The translations under genes were made by a program, and so were the position numbers. DNA of 64,000 nucleotides, taken from NCBI GenBank assembly GCA_004194705.1, contig SADC01001280.1, positions 186,001-250,000 on the forward strand. The letters are read 5' to 3'. The notes below the pieces were generated by a model. That model had not been told where the DNA came from, did no database searches, and saw nothing but the letters and a program-made list of their open reading frames with translations. Source of the DNA: Ditylenchus dipsaci (lineage: Eukaryota > Nematoda > Chromadorea > Rhabditida > Anguinidae). The first letter of the stretch is position 1. Every line of letters starts with the position of its first letter. Positions 33,253 through 46,300 of the stretch are shown here, one piece after another.

Positions 33253-36037
33253 ATGCTACATTTGGGCCTAGGAGATCGACTTCTTGTGTACTTGCTAGTC
33301 TCCATACTAGGATTTATTTTCTTGCCGCTCAAAACTTTTGTTCTTTGGCTTGTACTGACCGCTACCGCTAGTCTTTGGTAACAATTTATAATGTTTTTTT
33401 TTCAACAAAAATATAAAAAATTCAGGTTTTTGCAACGCGAACATGGCTATTTTTCAAGACTTGGAGTCTATAGTCCAAAACTAATATATTATTTGGTAAT
33501 ACATTGCAAATAGCTTCTGATATGATACACTACGACCGTAAAACTTTCCTAAAAGCAGGAGCTCCACAATTCGGGTGGGATCGAGATTTTTAGATAATGT
33601 GAAATAAAAGTTTCCAATTCAGTTCATTTTTTATGGGCAGAAGAGAGTTGACAACCATGGACATGGATGTTTTGCGAGCTGTTTGTCTCAAACAATTTCC
33701 CTGTTTCACTGACCGATTTGTAGGTCACTGTCAGTTGAATGTTGATGATCTGTTTGATATTTTTGTAGTTTGTTTATGACTGCGACATCCAGAAGACCAA
33801 AGATAATTTCTTGCGCAACATATTGCCTAGCTTGAAAGGGGATGAGTGGAAACGTGTCAGGAACATTATAACACCTGCTTTTACTTCAACCAAGCTGAAA
33901 AGGGTAATGTCGAGTTTTTTCACTAACAGTTTATAGTTAACTGTGTTTATCAGGTGATTCCTAACATAAACAAGAGTGTGAGAAAGAGCTTTCCCCTCTT
34001 TGATCAGCATGCTGCCAATGGAGATAAAGTGGAAATTGCAAAGTAGGTATTAGACAATGCTATTTGCTATGGTACTACCGACCAGCATAATGATCGGGTC
34101 ATTCGGAAAGAGTCGGCTTACACGGGGCGGCGGAATGCCGGTACATATTTAAAAAATTAGGATAAGAAGGCCAGCTAAAATATATTGCAAACTTAAATTT
34201 CGATTTTTTTAATTTTCGATTTTTGAACCTGAATATATTGTTATATATTGTGTTTCTATTTTTAAGGGATTAAAATATAGAAGAATAAATGGCTCTATTA
34301 GAGTAAATAAGGCAAGTTTTTGTCGAAATTTTTTATTATCAAGCTCGAAATATTTCTTTGACGAAAAAAATTTCAAATCGTTTAGAATACTTGACAAAAT
34401 CGGCATAGACGTGGTTGGACAAGCTGGATTTTCATTAGATATGGGTGCTTTTGAAGGACCAGAATCTCCTTTCATCAGAAATTCAAAAAGTGTGACAAAT
34501 GGTATTTTTACTGGTTGGCAGCCTGCTTTTTCGGTATCTCGCATATTTTCAAATCAGCTTGTAAATTTTATTATTTTTAGCCTTTTTCCCCTTTCTGAGC
34601 GGATTAATCGAAACATGCTTAAAAGTGGATTTGATGGAGAATTCTTCCCACATATTCTTCCGCAACTTCCTGAGTCAGCTTTACGATAAGCGAAAGTCAG
34701 AAAGTGTGGAGGAGAGAGTAGGATTCACTTTCAACTTGCTAACAGTTCACCAGGTATGTTCAGGAACAGCACAATGATGCTTTCCAGTTTCTGCTGGACA
34801 CAGTGGAAGTTGAGGATGAATTCACTGAAGATTCCGAAAAAATGGCGAATTCCAATAAGAAGTTGTCTAAGCTCAAATTGCTTACTCAAAGCTTTCTTAT
34901 ATTTGTGGCTGGGTAAAATTTCTTTTTTTGAGTATTAGTTTAAATGCAGGTGCATTCAGGTATGACACGACAGGCACAGTCACCCTCATGGCACTCTACA
35001 TGTTAGCTTTGCACCCTAAACTTCAGGAAAAACTGAAGGAAGAAATCGATATGGTTGTAGGAGATGAGGTAAATTTTATTTTTTTGACTTCAAGAATAGG
35101 GTGGGCGAGTACTGGAGATTTTCGAGTACTCGACTCGATACTCAAAACTCGAAAAATACAGAATATTACTCGAAATTACTCGATTTCGAGTACTCGACTC
35201 ACCCACTCTATTCAGGACTATATCTTTTGGCTTAGCCAAATGTGGTATTAAGACTTTTACTATATACTGAATGTAGTCCGGGATCGGACTTTGACCAAAT
35301 TTGGGCGGAGCAGGACGGGATTTTTGGACTGCTCTTGAAATCATGTCTATTTTTAATCTAATCCAGTTTTAAAATTCTACTTGATTAGTTCAGGAGGACA
35401 TAACACACGAGCACATGCAAAAACTGGTTTATTTGAATCAAGTCATACAAGAAACTATGCGTATATATCCTATAGGAACTAGGTAATTTTTGTTTGTACT
35501 TTTTTCTCGCAAATTTCTAAAATGCAAAAAGATGTTTCTTCCGTCTTACAAACTCAAAAAGCAAATTTAGAATCAACCGAGTGTGCACGGAAGATGTGAC
35601 TATCAAAGGAATGTCATTCCAGAAAGGGACTTTGTCAACATTCCAGCTTACGCCATTCACCATAACCCAGAATTTTACCCTGATCCAGAAGTTTTCGATC
35701 CGGACAGGTAAACTCAGTAATTTACGATAATTTCTATAAAATAAAAAATTCAGATTTACTGCAGAGAAAAAAGCGGAAAGAGACCCAATTACCTACTTAG
35801 GTTTCGGATATGGGCCTAGAAACTGCATTGGCAATCGGTTTGCCGAAATGCAAATGCGAGTGGTCATTGCTTCCTTAGTAAGAAGATATCGATTTGAGAA
35901 GGCTGAACAATCCATGGTAACTTTTTGTGTGTGTTTTTTATTTTAAACATATTTTTTAGGGAATGCCCTTAAAAGTTTCCTGCATCGTGTTTCTTAAACT
36001 TGCAGAGACTATCTATGTAAAAGTTCACCGCAGATAG
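33253..36037 (+). CDS. Cytochrome P450 (CYP3-clan-like)
   Basis: ER-membrane haem monooxygenase. Thirteen exons: 33253-33377, 33426-33495, 33623-33719, 33769-33903, 33954-34042, 34386-34533, 34581-34717, 34764-34912, 34960-35068, 35394-35482, 35571-35707, 35754-35916, 35960-36037; about 510 residues, normal for the family. Visible: N-terminal anchor (LLVYLLVSILGFIFLPL), hinge with GYFSRLGV, CFTDRF, helix C (GDEWKRVRNIITPAFTSTKLKR), helix I (FVAGYDTTGTVTLMALYMLA), K-helix ExxR (ETMRIYP), PAYAIHHNPEFYPDPEVFDP (PERF region), haem loop FGYGPRNCIG with the Cys ligand. CYP3-clan character, as in nematode CYP13/CYP25, is inferred from the haem-loop context. Single T losses break frame near 34583 (FFPFLSG) and 35633 (GTFVNIPAY); exons 2-3 are also out of phase by one. 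Intron 9 carries a 114-bp hAT-like element. Confidence 0.9.
35097..35210. mobile_element. hAT-like MITE with CGAGTACTCG-theme
   Basis: Ends TAGGGTGGGCGAGTACT / ACTCACCCACTCTA. The interior is iterated CTCGA, CGAGTACTCG and TACTCGAAA words. Flanks TTCAAGAA / TTCAGGAC match at 6 of 8 bases. Inserted in a P450 intron. Confidence 0.6.
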
Positions 36038-37537
36038 ATAGCTTTACAGTGCCGAAAATTATCGGTTTTTTATCGCGTTAATCTCATGATTGTTTTTGCC
36101 AATGATGATCTTTTGTATGTACATTTATGTACACTTCTGTGTAAATTTGTTTGTCATTCAATAAATTTGGATTTGGATTTCGAACTTTGTATTTTTGGCA
36201 ATAATTTTCACCTTTTCGACTGAGAAGTATGGTCGTCAGGCGCTAGACTCGCAATTCGGAAAATTTCTCAGCATGAAAATCAATTTTTAGTAAATTACTT
36301 AACAACAAATTTTATTCGACTACACATGATTCGACCACACCAAATAATTTTACTTAACAAAACGCTATAGGCTGTCAGCATGGCTTGCGATCAATATTAT
36401 TGACCCCTCATGGAATTTGAGCTAAATAGTAATTAAAAAACATTAATTGACTAAAAAACTTAAAAACCAATAATCTTGAAAACCAAATTTTCTATTTAAA
36501 ACGAACGCTGATTCTCTTAACGATTTTTAAACCCCCAATATTTCATTAAACTTTCTCCTAGCAAAAAGTTAACAATCTCCCTGGGTTGTTATCTTCTTCA
36601 ATAGCCTTCTTCAGATCCAAATTAGCTAGACCAGGCAGCCTCAGAGGTGAAATGACGACTCAATACACATCTTGACTCGATACTGCGACTCAATGCTATA
36701 TCAAATTACAGTATCAAGTCACGGTGTATCGATGTGTGTAGTAAATGTGTATCGAGTCGTATTCCATTTGCCGTCAGAAAGTTACCAAAAAAGCCCACTC
36801 TTGAAAAAACGTCTTTTCGACGGCACCCTTGAAAGAGAAGTCGATCGATATTTGCGAGAAATTTGAAGGATCGAAATATTTTCTTTGATTACTCGATGAT
36901 TACTAATGATTACTCGAAACTCGAAAATTTTAGTGTTTTTTTTAGTTTTTTTAGTTAAACAGTTAACCGACTTCAAAAGAGAAATTACACACCTGAATGT
37001 GGTCTTCAGGCTGTGGTCTTCAGTGCGCCGTAACGACACTCGACTGTAGTTATGAGTAATGAACAACTGATTTAAAGCGACAGGAGTACACTATATCGCC
37101 TAGCTCAAAAACGCCTAAAATCATGTTTTTTTCGACGTTTTAGCTTCTGAAACGTACAAAAAGGTGTTTTTAGGGCCCGGCCGAGCATTTTTGAAAAAAA
37201 ATTCACCAAAATTTTGACTTTTTACCTTGGGGACCAAGGTAACTTAAAGGTAACCAAAAGGGTACGTAAATAGTCATAATGTGGTGGTCATGTGGTATTC
37301 TACTATGTTTTCCCGACTGGAGCTTGGCAAAAACACTCTATGTGCATTTTATGATCAAAAGTCTTGCGCGGAATCATGTCTAAGGTAAGTGAGTGGGCGC
37401 ATCTCTAACAAACCAAGCCTTCTTGTAATCTTAGCATGTTTTTTGAAGTTTCATCGGAATTTTTTATGATTGTTAAAATTTTGTCGTTCGTAGCCCTTTT
37501 CACTTATGCCATTTTCAGGTGGCATATTATTTACATT
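36038..37537. other. Intergenic, repeat remnants only
   Basis: AATAAA near 36160 probably serves the P450 gene. GACTCAATACACATCTTGAC-type inverted words occur at about 36655-36760 (with ATGTGTATCGAGTCG). A second degenerate inverted word (CGACTCGATA) is present. No gene seen. Confidence 0.4.
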
Positions 37538-38455
37538 TAGTGTTGCGGTGCGGTTAAGCCGCGGTTAAAGCCGCACCGCAAAACCACTCGCACTAAAATT
37601 AAAACCACAGTTAAGCGCATGATGCAGTCCATGTAGTCAATACTGTCAACCTTTTATTCATTGGTGTTCGTGATTCCAAATTTTCGGTTATGTCTCACAA
37701 GATCTGTAATATTTCCGAATTTAAGATTGGGCACTAGATGATGTTAATTTTGTTCACTGATTAGTTTTGGACGATACGTAAAACGACTAGCTTTGGCAAA
37801 AATTCTACCCAGTTTTTTGATTTAGTCAAAAAATAGAAAATCTGCCCGGGTTTTGTGAAAATCTTCTAGATCAAGGCATATTTTGGCGACCGTATTATAG
37901 AACATCCACTTTTGCTGTTTCAGCTTGAAAAAATACACTTCATCTGAAGTAATAAATATAACAGAGTGAGTCCAGAAGTGGGCACATTGAAACTGAGCAT
38001 ATTATCTCAAAGACTGGGTACATTTTTGCTTTTTTGACGCAAGGACACTTTTTCGCCAACACTGGGCACTATTGGGTTTGTTGTTTGGAAGAGTGAATAA
38101 AGAATTTCTAGGGTCGTTCTCTCTGCGTATAGTGTGCTGGGTTCTATTCTAGAATCGGGTGCCAAAAAATTAACTACTAAAAAACAACAAGGGGACCAAA
38201 CTATTTTTCGAGAAAAAGCAACAAGGGGACCAAGCTATTTTTTGGAACCCGATTCTAGAATAGAACCGTATGCTGTATATCATATACTTTAGTTTTTTAC
38301 TTTTACTATAATGACGTATCTGTAAAAAAATTTACCTGAAAATTATCGCAAAACCGTGGTTAAACCGCAATTATATTGTGCGGTTTAACCGCAAACCGCA
38401 AATTCTGAGAAAAACCGCATCGCACAACCGCCCGCAACGCCTGTCCGCAACACTA
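37538..38455. mobile_element. hAT-like element with GCGGTTTAACCGC-theme ends
   Basis: Ends TAGTGTTGCGG / CCGCAACACTA; flanks TTTACATT (37530-37537) and TATACATT (38456-38463), 8 bp with one difference. Both termini run into iterated, self-complementary words (GCGGTTAAGCCGCGGTTAAA at left; AACCGCAAACCGCAAA at right). The 918-bp copy has a non-repetitive AT-rich middle with no recognisable frame and carries a nested inverted repeat (38140-38268). Confidence 0.78.
38140..38268. repeat. Nested inverted repeat
   Basis: GGTTCTATTCTAGAATCGGG at left pairs with CCCGATTCTAGAATAGAACC at right; between them AACAAGGGGACCAA occurs twice. A similar ACCAAGG/GGGGACCAA theme recurs at 59245-59500. Confidence 0.75.
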
Positions 38456-38834
38456 TATACATTGATATCTTCTGTTACATTACTGCAAATTAAAGATATA
38501 CTGGAAAGTCCAAAAGGTCTTATCTGTGCCACTTGTTTTGCCACCGGCCCTATTCTTTATCAAAAAGAGAGATTAACGGAAAACACTTATTCTGTTTTTG
38601 ATTTGCCTTCTTCTTTGTTGTTGCAGTTTGGAGTAGCAGCAGCAAGCCAAAATGTGTGAATGTGTTTGAAAATGGTGTTAGTTAGTGCTTCATCACTCTA
38701 TTCTTTTGCCAAAGAATAAACAGGAAATATATACGCACAATTTTCAGCCGGCCTACATAAGCTTTCTTGCATATTTAAACACTGTTTTATATTTTTTAAT
38801 GCAATTAGCTGTAGTCTTTTGTTTAGGTATAGAT

Positions 38835-39121
38835 TAGAGTAGTTCACGGTCGGTTAATTGGGCCTTACCCGGTTTTCGGTTAACCGGGATTTTGGCTACC
38901 CGGTTTTCGGTTACGGTTTTTCAGTTTTTTTTCGGTCGGTTAACCGGCTTGTACCCGGTTTTCGGTTTTTTTTTTTGTCGTAAATTAACCGAAATTTTGC
39001 TGTACCCGGTTTTCGGTTTTCCCGGTTTTTTTGTACCCGTTTTTCGGTCGGTTTTTTTTGGCCAAATACCCGGTCGGTCGGTTAACCGACCGGGTCGGTT
39101 AACCGACCGTGAACTACTCTA
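38835..39121. mobile_element. hAT-like MITE with CGGTTAACCG-theme interior
   Basis: Ends TAGAGTAGTTCACGGTCGG / CCGACCGTGAACTACTCTA, flanked by an exact 8-bp duplication GTATAGAT (38827-38834 and 39122-39129). The 287-bp interior is built of CGGTTAACCG, ACCCGGTTTTCGG and GGTCGGT words. Confidence 0.88.
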
Positions 39122-39129
39122 GTATAGAT

Positions 39130-40315
39130 CACACACAAAATTGTAAAGTACTAAAGTTTAGTAAGGCATTTAAAATCTAAAATTTTGAGACTACATTCCA
39201 CCCTTCGTGCTTGACCATATATTAGGTTCATATATCTTTGTATCTAATGCTGTGGCGAAAAATTGCACAATTATCCAAGGTTACTTGTAATAATAATAGT
39301 TGATTTTGACGTCTAACAAAAAAATTTGGTTCTCTGAGCTGCTGAAATCGGGTTTTGAAAAATGTCTAAAAACCGAAAACCAATATAATACGCCTTCAAT
39401 TTTTTTTTGTTTTTGGCTGACTCTCGGGACTAAAGTATTTTTTTCATGACCAACAACTCATTCAGACTCAGAATGAGACCCACCGCATTAACTGCAGAAT
39501 TTCTCGAGTAATATGTTTTTATGAAAAATTAGTCAAATAAGAACATCTACCGACTCTAGGAATTTTTGAAATGTTTTATATTGATTAATTAATGATGAAG
39601 TTTTCTAAGTGGGTAAGTAAAAATAACACTGTCAAATCCAAATTTAATCAAATCTTACCATGATTAGATTGACAATTAAAAAAATTTGACTTTTTAAGAC
39701 AATTACAATTGATCTGTGGGAGGGCCGGAAGTTGAGTCTGTCAACTTAAACAATGCCGTATTATCCTTCCCTGTTTTTAATGCGCTTCATTTAAAGTGCA
39801 GTGGCAAAAAAAGTCTGTATAATCTTCAGCAACTGTTTCTTATCTTTAGTTTTGTGCCTTATGCATAGTTTTTTTGTCACAGAAATAGGTCGCTTGTATG
39901 TTACTAATTACATTATTTCACATAAGTCAGGTGTTACAGTTTATCTGGTGTGCTAGATTTCGAAAAAAAAATTTTTATTTTTTTATTTTTTGTTTTTTTT
40001 TCAAAATTTTGTGTTACAAATAAAAGTGAATCGAATTTTAAAACATTAGTTAAAAAGGCTTTTTGAGCCTTGACAAAAATATAAAACAACAAAAGTAACA
40101 AAACAACAATTAGTTTTACAGTGTTGAGGTGTAAGTCACTAAATTATCTGTAGTTTTCAAACTACATGACATATTTAGCCCATTAGTGTTTTCACTGTTG
40201 AAATAAATATCATGTTTCATGTATATCATGTAGCTCCCAAACTATTCTTCCAAACACTGCCCTAAATTGAATTTTGAATAGACTACGTTTCAGATAAAAC
40301 TACTTGTTCCATCCA
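39130..40315. other. Intergenic upstream of RanBPM-like gene
   Basis: AT-rich, with homopolymer tracts near 39960-40000. No gene or bounded element recognised. A TTTCAG at 40289-40294 just before the next start could be a cis- or trans-splice acceptor. Confidence 0.4.
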
Positions 40316-43300
40316 ATGACTCGTCTGGAAAAATTAAAGCTGAATCTGAGAGCTCTTTATGGCATCCAGGAAGATCAAAAACATCTAGTAGGTTAAAATT
40401 TACATGTGCAATTTCGTTTAAATAGCTTTTATGGCAATTTTGACGAAAAATGTATATTACAGTCAACTCCCTCTATAACGAACACCCTTGGGACCGGTCT
40501 TAGATGTTCGTTATGGAGGGAGTTCGTGGTAGAGTACTTATTTAGGGCAAATCCAACCAAACCAAAAAAAATCGTTCGTTATAGAGGAGTTCGTTTTAGA
40601 GGGGTACATTATAGAGGCAGTCGACTGTACTGTATTTATTCTAATAGGATACCATGGTGCTCTATTTTTCAACCTCCAATAAGTTTCTAGACTTTGTGTT
40701 AAAAATGCAATAAAACATAGTTCACCTCCTAGTTTTAGCCCTAAGGGGTGGCGTTCTATTAGAGAGAATACGGTATGTTGTTTTTTACAAAGTGAAAATT
40801 TTGCTTCTGAAGATTTAAGATATAAACTTTTGTTTACATTCTAGCTGGAAGACTTTCCCTGTGCTCTAAGTTCAGAAAACATTGGCTCAAGATTGCTCCT
40901 CTCAAAAAATAATTTGGACGTTGCCTATTTAGGTTTGTAATTTTAACATTTCCGCCTCGCATATTTCAGGATTTCACATATTTAATAAAAAAAAATCTTA
41001 AACAAAAGAGCTTAAATGCTTTTATATCAAAATGTCAAGCAAAGTCAAAGCAATCTGATCTTCCAATTATTTCCTTTTAAAATGCTCACATTTCTTATAA
41101 AGCGAATTATATTTAATTACATCATGAAATGTCTGAATTTCACCTGAAAATTTTATGTTAGTATCTTTTTAAATTCAGAAAATTAGAAAAATTGCACTGA
41201 AGTATACAAATTTTATAAATTATCCGGGCTCTAAAAAACGTTTTAGTACTTTTCCGAAGCTAAAAATGCATAAAAAGAGTCAAACCCCGATTTCAACTCA
41301 TTTATGTCCTGCTAATTAATTATTAAAAATTTAGTTAGCAGAAACAAGAAGTATAATACGTCATCGTGTGTGATTGCTAACAAACCATGTCCCTCCTACC
41401 TCCCTGTCTACTACTTTGAAGTCAAAATAGTGAGGCAGGCTAGATCTAGGTAGCTCTTTTTCAATTGTATTACCTGTAATAAAGTGGCATGCCGCTCTAT
41501 TTTTCAAACTCCTGAAATATTAGGGAAATTATCAATCGAAAATGGCCTTCACTGTGAGATCTTACTGAAAAAGAGAGGTGTCGCTCTATTACAGGAAATA
41601 CGGTAATTAGATAATAAGGCTGTTTTGTTTTAAGTGAGATTGTGATTGGACTGAGCGACAAAACAGCTTCTCTCATCTTTACTGGACTTCCTGGTCACAC
41701 TTCCAACTCGTTTGGCTTGCACAATAACGGCCGTTTCTACGCTGGCTGCTTTGGAGCTACTCATTCGGACTATAGTCGCAAGTTCAAAAGAGGGGATGTA
41801 GTTGGATGTGGCATCAATTTTGCCAAAGCCAATATTTTTTATGTGCTTAATGGCGAATACCTAGGTAATTTTTTGAACATATCTTTGAAATTTCATTTTT
41901 TTGTAAAATTAGAATTTGCAATGCAATCTTTATATCACAAAATTTTCTAATGTTTAATTTATTAAGGTATGGCCTACCTAGGAGATCTGAAGACTGGGCC
42001 AGCTTTGTTTGTAAAGTTGGGTTTGGGTGGAAATGCAAAGGTCAAGGTTAATTTTGGAGACAGACCTTTTCAGTATGAAAATCTCCACAAAGATATCCAA
42101 GTAAGTAAAACTATGTGAGCAAAATTTTTTTTTTTGACAATTAAAGGACTATTGCCGTCTACGGCAACGAGTTTCGTATATTTGAGACTAGGACAGCTTT
42201 TGTACTCTGAAAATGCACGAAACCTTTTTTAAACTATAAAGTGATTGAAAATAATGATAATTTTTTTTCGAGCATTTTTGGAGTAAAAAGGTGTCTCCCG
42301 CCAATTTAAGCATATAAAACTCGCTGCCGTAGACAACAATGGTCTTTTAAAGGGGTACGCCCACGCTAATAAAAGGTGTTGCCCAGGAATTTATTTTTTT
42401 CTTAATCATTGAACTTCTGTACTCATTTTTCAACTTGGTTTCTAACAAAGCAAGGCCTAAAATTTAATTTTAGATGAAGTTTTATTAGAAATCAAGTTGT
42501 AAAATACGTACAGAAGTTCAATGATGAGAGAAAAAAATTGAATTCCCGGTCACTATCTCTTATTAGCGTGGGCATGCACCTTTAACATTGTTTTCAGCAG
42601 TCTAAAAACACGATTAAACAAGAGATTTGTTTGGTTCCAACATTTGCTGTGCTTACAGCCCAGGAACAAGACTGCAGAGCTAAGCAATGCAAAGAACTCT
42701 ACTCGTGCGTAGAAGAAGAGGTAAAATTTGTCTATGTCAGGGCTTGGAAACGTCCTTTATTTAATGATTTATCCTTTATTTGAGATCCGAAATCTTTAGA
42801 ATTTTTGAGATTTTAGGTCGAAATCTTTATTTTTGTTGCTCAAAAATCAATAAGCACTGGATAAAATGGCACTTTTTGACCAAATGTCCTTTATTTTACC
42901 AAAATGTCTTTTATTTGAACATTTTGATTTCCGAGCCCTGGTCCATCTTAATACAGGGTGTATTTCAAATTCCTCCGATAAAAACAATTAATTTAGTGTC
43001 ATAGTGTCAATTAATTTAGCGTTAACTATGTGCCAACAATAATTAATATCAAGTACTGTATAACCTCTATTGAACGGACCCCTCCAGGACCTGTATCTCA
43101 GTCTAGAAATTCTTTTTGCAAATCTGTTTTTTACGTTTTCTTAGTTACTAGGAACTTAGCTGACTTGTTCCACTTGTCAAATTTTGTTTGAACACTCGAA
43201 AATCTCAAAATCGACCAAAAAATTTTCTTGTTTTTTTGGTTGAAAAATAGACGGGACGGTCCCTTCAATAGAGTATATACAGTAAATTGTTTTTAAAAAT

Positions 43301-46300
43301 AAATTTATTAAATTACTCAATTTATTGCAGCTGTTTCCCTTGCCCTCCTGCTGGAATCCTAACGATTGCCACCCGAATCTGCAAATCGGGAACGACTTTT
43401 TAAGTCTCAAATTCAATGGTCAATTCATTTTTACATTTTAACCAGCTCCCACGCTAACGCTCTTTAATTGTAGGCAGTGCAACAGACGAGAGTGCTGCAG
43501 CTTCAGTTCGAACTGTTGAAGCTATTCCAAATGACTGTGAAGTTTTCTATTACGAAGTGGAAGTGTTAAGTGCTGGCTGCAATGGGTAATTTTTATTTAA
43601 ACTCTACGAATTTTCTCTTTCAAAACTAAGTTTTAGCAAAATAGCCATTGGTCTTGGAGAAAAGACAGCTCATTTGCAAGATTTGCCTGGCTGGGATTTT
43701 GACTCGTTTGGTTATCATGGAGACGATGGCCGTGGATTCTTTGGCCGAGACACAAACACCACGGGGTATATTTATGGAGACAAATATACCACAGGAGATG
43801 TTGTTGGTTGTGGCCTAGACTTCAACAAAAAAGAACTTTTCTTCACAAAAAATGGAGTACATCAAGGTATTTTAGTTGACGACTTCTATTAAAACTACTC
43901 CATACAGTCGGCCCTCGGTATAACACTATCCAAAATAATCGGGTACATGCCACATCCATAAGACTTATCTTAAAATTTAAAATTTCCAAAAAATTTAAAT
44001 TTGAGCGATTGAAAAACACCATAATGTTTTTTTCAAAATGAAGAGAAATTTTAAAACTTTCGTGGTTTCACATGAAAAACTCGTGCCTGTGAATTTAAAC
44101 ATCTGAAATAAGAAGTGAGCATGTTCCTTCTACTTTTCAACCCCAAGTTTAAAATTTCAGACATATATATTTTTTTGAAAAAAAAAGCCCGTTGTAAGTA
44201 TGTTTGAAACCTTGCGCGAGTTGGGTTTCTACCAGTGCTGCGAGCTGATGGGAGCAAAAAATGACTGAATATTTTCAATAAATTGAATTAATTGAAATTT
44301 ATCCTCTAAAATTTGGTTTCAGGCTGGGCTTGGGTGCAGATGAGCACAGATATCACTTATTATCCCATGTTTGGGATGATTTCGCCCGGAGCTGGGGTGT
44401 TGGCCAACTTTGGACAGCTGCCTTTTAATTTCGACATAATAAGCTATCACAAGGTGTGTTTGGTTAAAGTGGCTTTTTATTAAGGCGAAGCTGTTCTTTT
44501 TCACCAGCTTTCCTTTTTTTTCTCAAAAAATTTTGTATGCGTTCTCGTCTAGATTTTTTCAAGTTTTCTGCCTAATTGTAAAAAGTAGCATAAAGTCATC
44601 AATCTAAGATTTGACACAAAATTAGTAAGTAATGGAATGCTTGAAAAATGCCGTCTTTATGTAACGCCTTTGAAGCTACTTCAAGCTTCGCAAAAATGAC
44701 TAAACTAATTTTTTATCCACTTTGACATTTTCAGCAATCAGTAGCTGGAACTTTAGTGACTCAAAGAGGTCGTAAAAGAGAGTCCACTTTTCGTGAAATC
44801 TCTGAAACACCAAAGAAGCTTTACTTTTTGGACGATTATCAGCAAGCCTATGCTGAGTCAACCATTTCTGAGCTACCTGTTATCGCTCATTTCACCAGGT
44901 CTCAAAGACATAGCTTCGAGAGGGCCATCAGAGAAGCATCCATTCATCCAAAAGTTGTCAGAGACTCTTCACCAATAATATCTCTGGAAACTGAGCCAGA
45001 AGAGCCTGTTCAACAAAGAAAGACACCACCCTTAGAAGAAGAACATCAGCGATTTTCACCATTCTGTCCTTCTATGTCCACTACAGACCATTCCAGTCGA
45101 GATTCACAGCAGCCCAGCTCTCCAACTGGTTCTTCACATAAAGTTCAGAGCGCAGCTGAAATATTTTCAGTTAAAATGGAGGGTATGGAAAGTGCTTCGA
45201 CCAGATCTTCTCCATCCACATCTCGGAGTTGGCAAACTCACTCACCTTCCCCTGCACAGTCTGTTGACACTGATAAAAAGTATAGTTTTAGCTAATATTT
45301 CATAAGTTTATTGATTATATTTGGTTGTTAAATTTAGATTGGATGTGGTCAAGAATGCCAATGATATAGCCAAGATGATTGAGAAAGGACAGATGGAAAT
45401 GGCAATTGAAGATATCGAACGGCAATTTCCCAACCATCTCCAATCCCACCCTGACTTGAAACTGATGCTTCAATTGCAATCATTCGTGGAGAAAATAGCA
45501 ATCGTAAATGACATTGTAAGTCATCCTCTAAATATTTTTTTTTAATTTTATGAAACCATCAAAAACAGATCCGAATTTCTGCAATGATCGACAATTTTCC
45601 AAATTCTTTGGGTCTATATGTGTGAAAAATTTTCAATAAAATATACCGTATTTTCTCTATTAACGCACCCGGGTTCATTATTTTTCAGCCCCTGAAAAAT
45701 CTCAAAATTTTCAATCAAGAATGGCTTTAACTCTAAAATCCTAGTAAAAAATATGAGGGGGGGGGTTCATTGTTAGAGAGGGGTTCATTAATAGAGAAAA
45801 TACGGTATTTGGTCATTTTCAGGCAAAAAGTGTCATTTTATACAGTGCTTGTTCAGTTTTAAGCACCGAAAATGATTTTTTGTAGCATAAATTTCAAAAA
45901 TTCTAAAGATCTTGATCTTAAATAAAGCACAAATATTTGCCAAGCGTGGTCAGGTCATCGATTTTTTGATTATAAAGTTTTATGTTTAAATTAGTGATCA
46001 GGTTGATTATGGTGATTAATTTGACCATGGTCAAAATGATAACCTTAATCAACTTATTTTCTATGATTACTAATAGACGGTTAACGCAATTATTATGATT
46101 ATTATAATCAACATGTGAAAATATAAACAAATTTTCGGTGAAAAAATTGGTGGCTCCACCCACCCCCTCACCAAAAGTACGTAAGGTCCCAAATCCGCTG
46201 TCAGAACTGATACTTAACCTAGAAAAAAGTTTTTAGTCAAAATGATTTCTGAACTAGTTTTTCTGAACTAAAATAAATAATGTTCTGCAAACAAACCGCC

